A stretch of 21,406 nt of DNA from Actinomycetota bacterium (GTDB taxonomy: Bacteria; Actinomycetota; Humimicrobiia; Humimicrobiales; Humimicrobiaceae): contig JALHTA010000123.1 of assembly GCA_022865545.1 (NCBI GenBank), forward strand, positions 1-21,406. Direction: 5' to 3'. Positions 16,808 to 21,406 of the stretch are shown here, in pieces; the stretch's first letter is position 1, and each line of letters begins with the position of its first letter. The notes beneath the pieces are model-generated. The model was given only the letters and a program-made list of their open reading frames with translations. It was not told where the DNA came from and made no database searches. Made by a program: the position numbers and the translations under genes.

Positions 16808-17668
16808 TTGACAATAGACCATAAAACTTTATATAACACTGAAATGCTATCAAAAGATTATGCATCAAGGGATTATCTGGAACCTGCTGAAAGAGCAGTC
16901 ATAGAGGTCCTGGACTCAAACCTATCCAGTATGAAAATGCTGGATATGGGTGTCGGAGGCGGAAGGACGACAAAATATTTTGCACCTCTTGCACTCAATT
17001 ATACCGGTGCTGATTATGCACATGCGATGATCAATGCATGTATTGAAAAATATGGAGATGATTATTATTTCATAACTTGTGATGCAAGGGATATGGAAGA
17101 ATTATCAGATAATAGTTTTGATTTTGTCCTTTTTAGCTTCAATGGGATAGATAGTTTTAGCCATGAAGATAGGATATCAGCATTGAAAGAGATCCACAGG
17201 GTCCTTCGACCGGGCGGATACTTTTGTTTTTCTTCACATAATCTAAACTGGAACGGATTACCGGATCTTTTTAGCTTAAAACCGGCAAAGAAAGCAGCAC
17301 TGGCCAATAAATCAGGTGCAAGTGAAGAGACAAAAGACTTTAAAAAAAATGTTGACCGCGGTTTCAGGTCAGCATACAAGATAGCACGTTTGAGTATTTT
17401 AAACCGGAGCTTCCGGATGAAGGGTTATATTAGCAAACTTAGAAAGTCCGAACGGGGATATATTTATGATAATTCTTTAAATGGCAAAGTTAAGGTCTAT
17501 TATATTACAAAAGATGAACAGTTCAGACAGCTAAAAGCTGCAGGTTATAATAATATAAGTACGATCTGCCGTAATGGTTTTATTACCAGTAGTACTTCTC
17601 TTTTAAATCAGGACGGATGGATCTATTATTTGTGCCAGACAGGTAAAAACGAGAAACAGAAAGAGTAA
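16808..17668 (+). CDS. Class I SAM-dependent methyltransferase, substrate unknown
   Basis: The 286-residue protein shows the Rossmann-type SAM-binding fold. Motif I is LDMGVGGGRTTKYF (about residues 44-57), followed by GADYAHAMI, the acidic CDARDMEEL, NSFDFVLFSFNGID, and the post-motif HRVLRPGGYFCFSSHN near residue 137. The C-terminal half has no feature I can assign to a substrate. The start is TTG with TTGGAGTGA upstream, and the gene has its own promoter after the tmRNA terminator. murI begins three bases after its stop, so the two are co-transcribed; a cell-wall link is possible but unsupported. Confidence 0.75.
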   Translation: MTIDHKTLYNTEMLSKDYASRDYLEPAERAVIEVLDSNLSSMKMLDMGVGGGRTTKYFAPLALNYTGADYAHAMINACIEKYGDDYYFITCDARDMEELSDNSFDFVLFSFNGIDSFSHEDRISALKEIHRVLRPGGYFCFSSHNLNWNGLPDLFSLKPAKKAALANKSGASEETKDFKKNVDRGFRSAYKIARLSILNRSFRMKGYISKLRKSERGYIYDNSLNGKVKVYYITKDEQFRQLKAAGYNNISTICRNGFITSSTSLLNQDGWIYYLCQTGKNEKQKE

Positions 17669-17671
17669 GAT

Positions 17672-18475
17672 TTGGATAATAGACCAATAGGCATATTTGA
17701 TTCAGGTGTAGGAGGTCTTACTGTACTCAGGGAGATAATAAAGGAAGTACCTAATGAAAATACAGTTTATTTCGGAGATACGGAAAGATTCCCATACGGC
17801 CCCAAAGACCTCCGCGATGTAAGGGATTTTGTCTTCAAGGCTGCAGAATTTCTTGAGAAAAAAGATATAAAGATGCTTGTAATCGCATGCAATACTGGGT
17901 CCGTAGCAGCATTAAAAAAATTAAAGCAAACATTGAAAATCCCCGTAATAGGTGTAATAGAGCCAGGTGCCAGAACAGCTGTAAGCAATACAAAAAATAA
18001 AAGGGTCGGGGTCATTGCTACAAAAGGCACAGTAGGGAGCGGGGCATATGAGAAAGAAATAAAAAAGATTGATCCGCAAATAGAGATTTTTTCAGTTATT
18101 GGATCTATTCTTATAGAATATATTGAAAAAGGAATACTTACAGGTGAAAACCTTAATGAAAACATAAAAAGCTGTCTTAAACCCCTGCTCAAACATAATA
18201 TCGATGTTCTTGTGCTTGGCTGTACTCATTTTCCATTAATAGAAAGACAAATACTTGAAGTAAGCAGCAATGATTTTGAAGTCATAAACTCTGCTGTGGA
18301 GACAGCAAAAGATGTTAAAAAACTTCTGATAGAAAAAAATCTGCTTGCCAGGCAAGAGAATAAAGCTAATAGGATATTTTACGAGACTGCCCTGGAGGGA
18401 AATTTTTTTAAAACAGGAAAAATGTTTCTGGGGAGCGAGATAAAGGAAGTCATCAGGACAAAGCTTGAGATATAA
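17672..18475 (+). CDS. murI: Glutamate racemase
   Basis: The 267-residue enzyme converts L- to D-glutamate for peptidoglycan. It has PIGIFDSGVGGLTVLREI at the N terminus, the YFGDTERFPYG loop, and the two catalytic cysteines: C73 in IACNTGS and C184 in LGCTHFPL. The length is normal. TTG is the start, as in several neighbours, with a weak AAAGAG ribosome site at the end of the preceding gene. murI-rph-rdgB is a cluster known from Actinobacteria. Confidence 0.95.
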   Translation: MDNRPIGIFDSGVGGLTVLREIIKEVPNENTVYFGDTERFPYGPKDLRDVRDFVFKAAEFLEKKDIKMLVIACNTGSVAALKKLKQTLKIPVIGVIEPGARTAVSNTKNKRVGVIATKGTVGSGAYEKEIKKIDPQIEIFSVIGSILIEYIEKGILTGENLNENIKSCLKPLLKHNIDVLVLGCTHFPLIERQILEVSSNDFEVINSAVETAKDVKKLLIEKNLLARQENKANRIFYETALEGNFFKTGKMFLGSEIKEVIRTKLEI

Positions 18476-18499
18476 TAGTATAAACAGAAAGGCAGAAAT

Positions 18500-19228
18500 A
18501 TGTCTGAAAGACATGACGGAAGAAAAAATGATGAGATCAGGGATATAAAGATAACCAGAAAATATATTTCTCATGCTGACGGGTCGGTTTTTATCGAAAT
18601 GGGAAATACTCGTATTGTTTGTACGGCAACTGTGGAAGAAAAGGTCCCCCCCTTTTTAAGGGGCAAGGGAAAGGGATGGATAACTGCCGAATACGATATG
18701 ATACCCGGATCGACACCCCGGAGGATCATAAGACCTCAAGCTTCAGGAAGAATAAATGGAAGGACACATGAGATACAGAGACTTATCGGCAGATCGCTAA
18801 GAGCCGCAGTGAAACTCGACATGATAGGTGAGAGGACAATATGGATCGACTGTGATGTAATAGAAGCTGATGGAGGAACCCGGACAGCTTCGATCACGGG
18901 AAGCTTTATAGCTCTTTTTGATTGTCTCCAGGGAATGATAGAGAATGAGATGATAAACGAGATGCCCATTGAAAGTTTTGTAGCAGCTATTAGTGTAGGT
19001 ATCGTAGATGGAGAAATATTGACCGACCTTTGTTTTATAGAGGACTCAAATGCAGAAGTAGATATGAATGTTGTATCTAATTCAAAGGGTAATCTTATAG
19101 AAGTACAATCTACGGCTGAAGGAGCTCCATTTTCCAGGGAGCAGTTTGATCAGATGCTTGAGGATGCCTCGTCGGCCATAGAGGGTATAATCGAACTTCA
19201 GAAAAAGATCTTAAGCCAAAGACCATAA
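18500..19228 (+). CDS. rph: Ribonuclease PH
   Basis: This 242-residue phosphorolytic 3'-5' exoribonuclease trims the 3' ends of tRNA precursors. Conserved parts are [38 protein letters not shown] and the active-site block [17 protein letters not shown] near residue 120. The C-terminal [13 protein letters not shown] is typical. AAAGG lies upstream of the ATG. It sits about 0.7 kb from a tRNA cluster whose transcripts it would help mature. Confidence 0.95.
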   Translation: MSERHDGRKNDEIRDIKITRKYISHADGSVFIEMGNTRIVCTATVEEKVPPFLRGKGKGWITAEYDMIPGSTPRRIIRPQASGRINGRTHEIQRLIGRSLRAAVKLDMIGERTIWIDCDVIEADGGTRTASITGSFIALFDCLQGMIENEMINEMPIESFVAAISVGIVDGEILTDLCFIEDSNAEVDMNVVSNSKGNLIEVQSTAEGAPFSREQFDQMLEDASSAIEGIIELQKKILSQRP

Positions 19229-19260
19229 GAGCATGCGGGTGCTTACAGGGGGATTAAAAA

Positions 19261-19857
19261 TTGGAAATATTAATAGCTTCAAAAAACAAGGGAAAAATAG
19301 AAGAAATAAAAACTTACAGGGACAGTGTCAATGGTATCAAATGGCTGACTTATAAGGATTTTAAAGGATTTCCTGACGTCGAAGAAACAGGAGACAGTTT
19401 TCTTGACAATGCTATTATAAAGGCAAGATCACTTGCGGAGCATACAGGCAAACCTGCACTTGCAGATGATTCAGGTCTTATAGTCGATGCACTTGACGGA
19501 ATGCCCGGGGTAAGGTCCTCAAGATATGCAGGATCAGATGCTACAGATAAAGAGAACCGTATTAAACTCCTTAAAGCTTTAGTAGATATTAAGGATGAAT
19601 CAAAGAGAAGTGCGAGATTCATTTGCAGCATGATACTCTGGGACCCTAAAGATGGACTAGTTTTTAAAACTGATGGTGTATGCGAGGGCAGGATAAGTTT
19701 TAAAGAAAAGGGCAGTGGAGGTTTTGGTTATGACTGTATTTTTATACCTTCAGGATATGATAGGACAATGGCTCAACTTGGTAATTCTGAAAAAAACAGG
19801 ATCAGTCACAGGGGTATTGCACTAGCATACTTTTACGATTATATTGTAAAATTATAG
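19261..19857 (+). CDS. rdgB: XTP/dITP diphosphatase (Ham1/RdgB family)
   Basis: The 198-residue enzyme removes non-canonical purine triphosphates (XTP, dITP, ITP). Motifs present are ASKNKGKIEEI at the N terminus, TGDSFLDNAIIKA, ADDSGLIVDALDGMPGVRSSRYAG near residue 75, and the C-terminal GSGGFGYDCIFIPSG and RISHRG. The start is TTG with GGGGGA upstream. It closes the murI-rph-rdgB group. Confidence 0.95.
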   Translation: MEILIASKNKGKIEEIKTYRDSVNGIKWLTYKDFKGFPDVEETGDSFLDNAIIKARSLAEHTGKPALADDSGLIVDALDGMPGVRSSRYAGSDATDKENRIKLLKALVDIKDESKRSARFICSMILWDPKDGLVFKTDGVCEGRISFKEKGSGGFGYDCIFIPSGYDRTMAQLGNSEKNRISHRGIALAYFYDYIVKL

Positions 19858-19898
19858 AATTATGATATTATATCCACTGCTTATTTAAAGAGAATATC

Positions 19899-19977
19899 CG
19901 GGGTGTAGCGCAGTTTGGTTTAGCGCACCTGCTTTGGGAGCAGGGGGTCGGAGGTTCAAATCCTCTCACCCCGACCA
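19899..19977 (+). tRNA. tRNA-Pro (anticodon TGG)
   Basis: The cloverleaf is complete: acceptor CGGGGTG/CACCCCG, anticodon stem CCTGC/GCAGG around loop TTTGGGA, and T-arm GGAGG-TTCAAAT-CCTCT. The discriminator is A and CCA is encoded. The last 21 bases (C56 to CCA) are repeated exactly at 20111-20131. Confidence 0.97.
19957..19977 (+). repeat. Direct repeat, copy 1 (3' end of tRNA-Pro)
   Basis: This is T-loop base C56 through the CCA of tRNA-Pro, identical over 21 bases to 20111-20131. The flanking bases differ on both sides. Copies 133 bases apart at a tRNA 3' end look like attachment-site duplication. Confidence 0.95.
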
Positions 19978-20131
19978 GATAAATAAGTATATCTGGCTGA
20001 ATAAGATAAAGTTGCTCGGGGAAACATGGTGGATCCATGTTTGCTGGATTTGAAAGGACGGACCGAAGGGAGTCCGCGTCTCTGCAGCGAGCTTTTGCGA
20101 GACGAAAGAACAAATCCTCTCACCCCGACCA
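19978..20131 (+). ncRNA. Novel tRNA-like structured element, copy 1 (Pro-linked)
   Basis: A 39-base variable leader is followed by a predicted fold. It has a 5' acceptor-like strand CGGGG (20017-20021), hairpin P1 AAACATGG/CCATGTTT (20022-20042), and guide segment GGATTTG (20046-20052). Next come P2 GGAC/GTCC (20056-20059 with 20072-20075) and P3 CGTCTC/GAGACG (20077-20082 with 20099-20104), then the 21-nt copy of the tRNA-Pro 3' end. Within that copy, CAAATCC pairs with the guide (7 bp) and CCCCG pairs with CGGGG (5 bp), leaving A-CCA as the 3' end. The core is shared with 21306-21406. Function is unknown; the fold is predicted by eye. Confidence 0.65.
20111..20131 (+). repeat. Direct repeat, copy 2 (tRNA-Pro 3' end duplicate)
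   Basis: This is an exact 21-base copy of the tRNA-Pro 3' end including CCA. It lacks the 5' half of the T-arm, so it cannot be part of a normal second tRNA. Confidence 0.95.
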
Positions 20132-20206
20132 TATTGTTACTGGTAATAAGCTAGATGCAGTAAAGTGATTAGGGGAAACATGCCCCAGGCACATCATCTC
20201 ACTTGA
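20132..20206 (+). other. Decayed third copy of the tRNA-linked element
   Basis: The stretch shares ordered blocks with the leader of copy 1: CTGG, AATAAG, TAAAGT and GGGGAAACATG (20140-20182, matching 19993-20028). After that, the P1 second arm and conserved core are missing. Instead GGGG (20172-20175) can pair locally with CCCC (20183-20186). It looks like a truncated tandem copy ending at tRNA-Gly. Confidence 0.45.
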
Positions 20207-20283
20207 GCGGGAATAGCTCAGTTGGCTAGAGCGTCAGCCTTCCAAGCTGAGGGTCGCGGGTTCGAGTCCCGTTTCCCGCTCCA
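20207..20283 (+). tRNA. tRNA-Gly (anticodon TCC)
   Basis: Acceptor GCGGGAA/TTCCCGC, anticodon stem TCAGC/GCTGA around loop CTTCCAA, T-arm with GGTTCGAGTCC, discriminator T and encoded CCA. No element core follows it. Confidence 0.97.
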
Positions 20284-20346
20284 TTTTTTTAGCAGGACCT
20301 GACTCTTAACTGATCAGGGGATCAATAAACATTGCAAGACATAAGA

Positions 20347-20664
20347 TCACTTCTTCTTTCCCAGGGATATCTTTTTTTGTGGTTTCTTTTTCATTATAAG
20401 CAGATAGTAGATTACAGGAGTAATGCTTCTTACCAGGATTAGAATAAGGATCCAAATAAGCTTGGCACTCTCTCCACCGATAGCAAAATCCTTATTATCT
20501 CTTTTTATGCAATCAATAAGAGCTATAATCCAGAATACGAATAAGGCCATACCTATTATCATAAATACTATTATGAAGTAAAACCATATCATGAAAAAAA
20601 CCGCATAAACTGAAGTAGCAGCCAATCCAAAATAACCAAATATTATTGCCATTAATGTTTCCAT
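20347..20664 (-). CDS. Small membrane protein with PLDc_N-like domain
   Basis: The 105-residue protein has a hydrophobic N-terminal half with about two transmembrane segments. It then has FWIIALIDCIKRD, a short loop, and KLIWILILILVRSITPVIYY followed by a lysine-rich tail. The W-x2-A-x2-D ... K-x-IW-x ... x-P-x-x-YY pattern is that of the PLDc_N domain found ahead of phospholipase D/cardiolipin synthase domains, but often alone. No HKD catalytic motif is present, so no enzyme activity is claimed. The ATG at 20662-20664 has GGAG five bases upstream on this strand; an in-frame GTG six bases earlier overlaps that site. It is the only convincing minus-strand gene, set among tRNAs. Confidence 0.7.
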   Translation of the reverse strand: METLMAIIFGYFGLAATSVYAVFFMIWFYFIIVFMIIGMALFVFWIIALIDCIKRDNKDFAIGGESAKLIWILILILVRSITPVIYYLLIMKKKPQKKISLGKKK

Positions 20665-20698
20665 GATCACTCCATATAAATAATAATATTTGATAAAT

Positions 20699-20707
20699 AT
20701 TATATCA
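20699..20707 (-). promoter_or_regulatory. Extended -10 promoter for the small membrane protein
   Basis: On the minus strand TGATATAAT gives a perfect TATAAT with the TG extension. The start would be near 20692, about 28 bases before the ATG. No clear -35 is visible. Confidence 0.35.
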
Positions 20708-20872
20708 CAGGGTGTTTGAAAACCTCCCTTTTTAAATAAGAACCAAAACCCTGTTGTCTCATTAATAAATCTTGACTTCTATATGAAATTTCACTAAAGT
20801 ATTACACTGGTTTAAACATGAAGAATTGTTTGACCGGTAAGTTTGATTGAAATAATTTAAATTATATATTTT

Positions 20873-20949
20873 GCGCCAGTAGCTCAGCTGGATAGAGCAA
20901 CGGATTTCTAATCCGTAGGTCGGGGGTTCAAATCCCTCCTGGCGTACCA
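20873..20949 (+). tRNA. tRNA-Arg (anticodon TCT)
   Basis: Acceptor GCGCCAG/CTGGCGT (first pair G-T), anticodon stem ACGGA/TCCGT around loop TTTCTAA, T-arm GGGGG-TTCAAAT-CCCTC, discriminator A, CCA encoded. Confidence 0.96.
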
Positions 20950-20967
20950 ATTATATATTTAGTTCTT

Positions 20968-21023
20968 GGATAAGGTAACTCAGTGAGTGGAAATATATTG
21001 TATATATTGGGTTCTCCTTATCT
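20968..21023 (+). other. Structured spacer between tRNA-Arg(TCT) and tRNA-His
   Basis: GGATAAGG (20968-20975) can pair with CCTTATCT (21016-21023), 8 bp with one G-T. Inside it are a short ACT/AGT hairpin (20978-20988) and a 7-bp AT hairpin AATATAT-TGT-ATATATT (20992-21008). The closed, branched shape suggests an RNA structure or processing signal. It shares no sequence with the tRNA-linked elements. Confidence 0.35.
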
Positions 21024-21041
21024 AATATGAATTGGACGTTT

Positions 21042-21087
21042 AACATCCAGCATGATAAAGTTATTGACCTGACAATGTCTGGATGTT
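21042..21087 (+). repeat. 9-bp inverted repeat upstream of tRNA-His
   Basis: AACATCCAG (21042-21050) and CTGGATGTT (21079-21087) are perfectly complementary across 28 bases. A smaller ATTG/CAAT hairpin lies inside. It overlaps the possible tRNA-His promoter, so it could be a regulatory site or a terminator-like stem. Confidence 0.45.
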
Positions 21088-21093
21088 TTATAA
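21064..21093 (+). promoter_or_regulatory. Possible tRNA-His promoter
   Basis: TTGACC (21064-21069) and TTATAA (21088-21093) are 18 bases apart. The start would fall at about 21100, next to the mature 5' end of tRNA-His at 21101. Confidence 0.3.
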
Positions 21094-21100
21094 GTTTTAT

Positions 21101-21177
21101 GGTGGGAATAGCTCAGTTGGTAGAGCGCAGGATTGTGGTTCCTGATGTCGCGGGTTCGATCCCCGTTTCTCACCCCA
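21101..21177 (+). tRNA. tRNA-His (anticodon GTG)
   Basis: Acceptor GTGGGAA/TTCTCAC with the extra G(-1) at 21101 facing discriminator C73, the mark of tRNA-His. The anticodon stem CAGGA/TCCTG surrounds TTGTGGT. CCA is encoded. Confidence 0.97.
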
Positions 21178-21190
21178 ATTATTAATACCC

Positions 21191-21267
21191 GCGCCTGTAG
21201 CTCAGCTGGATAGAGCGACGGACTTCGAATCCGAAGGTCGGGGGTTCGAATCCCTCCAGGCGTGCCA
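21191..21267 (+). tRNA. tRNA-Arg (anticodon TCG)
   Basis: Acceptor GCGCCTG/CAGGCGT, loop CTTCGAA with anticodon TCG, T-arm GGGGG-TTCGAAT-CCCTC, discriminator G, CCA encoded. The anticodon stem ACGGA/TCCGA has an A-A mismatch at its first pair (27-43), unlike the TCT isoacceptor. The second structured element follows directly. Confidence 0.95.
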
Positions 21268-21406
21268 GTTTGTTTGAAAAGTTTTTAAAGGTATTAAGCC
21301 TGGAAAAATATGCCGGTGGCATATTTGCGGGATCCGAAAGGACGGAGCTGACTTTAGGTCAGTGAGTCCGCGGCTCTGCAGCGAGCCAGCAGTCGAGACG
21401 AAAGAC
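21268..21406 (+). ncRNA. Novel tRNA-like structured element, copy 2 (Arg-linked, cut by window end)
   Basis: A 30-base leader is followed by GCCTG (21298-21302), P1 AAATATGCC/GGCATATTT (21306-21314 with 21318-21326), guide GGGATCCG (21329-21336), and P2 GGAC/GTCC (21340-21343 with 21366-21369) bearing an apical CTGAC/GTCAG hairpin. P3 can form CGGCTC/GAGACG with one mismatch, or a local GGCTC/GAGCC. Blocks identical to copy 1 are GAAAGGACGGA, GAGTCCGCG, CTCTGCAGCGAG and GAGACGAAAGA. GCCTG matches the 5' acceptor strand of the adjacent tRNA-Arg (GCGCCTG). The window ends at the base where the tRNA 3' duplicate is expected to begin. Confidence 0.65.

Noticed and set aside
20063..20090. T-box-like antiterminator (AAGGGAGTCCGCG resembles the T-box)
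   Set aside because: The pattern lacks the UGGN bulge, is not conserved in copy 2, and no synthetase or amino acid gene follows.
20043..20110. Hammerhead or other known self-cleaving ribozyme in the tRNA-linked element
   Set aside because: CGAAAG is present but no CUGAUGA core or matching stem order was found in either copy. I did not recognise twister, pistol, hatchet or HDV cores either.
19868..20113. Minus-strand open frame with GFEPPTPCSQSRCAKPNCATPR-like translation
   Set aside because: It is the reverse translation of the tRNA-Pro gene and element; this string is a well-known spurious annotation of tRNA genes.
20284..20346. Terminator between tRNA-Gly and the small membrane protein gene
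   Set aside because: CCTGA/TCAGG can pair, but no T-run follows the stem on either strand.
20762..20950. Minus-strand open frame with GFEPPTYGLEIRCSIQLSYW-like translation
   Set aside because: Same artefact, over the tRNA-Arg(TCT) gene.
19978..21406. CRISPR-like repeats
   Set aside because: The repeated sequences are two diverged structured copies over 1 kb apart, not short repeats with regular spacers.

Overview
The window (roughly 40% GC by eye) is mostly dense plus-strand housekeeping DNA from a bacterium. The gene order suggests a low-GC, deep-branching actinobacterial lineage. comF–hpf–secA, prfB–ftsE–ftsX–smpB and murI–rph–rdgB are all neighbourhoods known from Actinobacteria. TTG and GTG starts are frequent, and two genes look leaderless. 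This is inferred from synteny, not phylogeny; a Firmicutes-like lineage is the main alternative.

Region by region: (1) 1-4168 holds the 3' end of a bifunctional PGI/PMI, an SAH hydrolase-like gene with a methanogen-type HxTxE motif, mtnA directly after it, and a GDP-mannose pyrophosphorylase-like gene. (2) 4179-8329 holds comF, a cold-shock protein, long-form hpf and secA. (3) 8330-10520 is an AT-rich island between secA and prfB, with a RelE/ParE toxin remnant on the minus strand and an intact hipB-hipA pair behind a strong promoter and a 28-bp palindrome. (4) 10522-16682 holds prfB (with the programmed +1 frameshift), ftsE, ftsX, an EnvC-like M23 factor, a CtpA-like protease, smpB and the tmRNA gene. 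FtsEX with the M23 factor forms the septal hydrolase control unit; SmpB and tmRNA form the trans-translation pair. (5) 16808-19857 holds an orphan methyltransferase, murI, rph and rdgB. (6) 19899-21406 is a tRNA cluster (Pro, Gly, Arg-TCT, His, Arg-TCG) with a small minus-strand membrane protein gene.

The most unusual signal is in the tRNA cluster. Downstream of tRNA-Pro, and again downstream of tRNA-Arg(TCG), lies the same ~90-nt structured sequence. It shares four blocks of 9-12 identical bases, and its stems show compensatory changes. The tRNA-Pro copy is followed by an exact 21-nt duplication of the tRNA 3' end (T-loop C56 to CCA). In each copy the bases just 5' of the first hairpin match the 5' acceptor strand of the adjacent tRNA. 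An internal segment is complementary to that tRNA's T-arm 3' half. Together these predict a tRNA-like RNA with an acceptor stem, a CCA end and a three-way junction in place of the T-arm, customised to its host tRNA. A decayed third copy follows the first. I do not recognise this as a described family.
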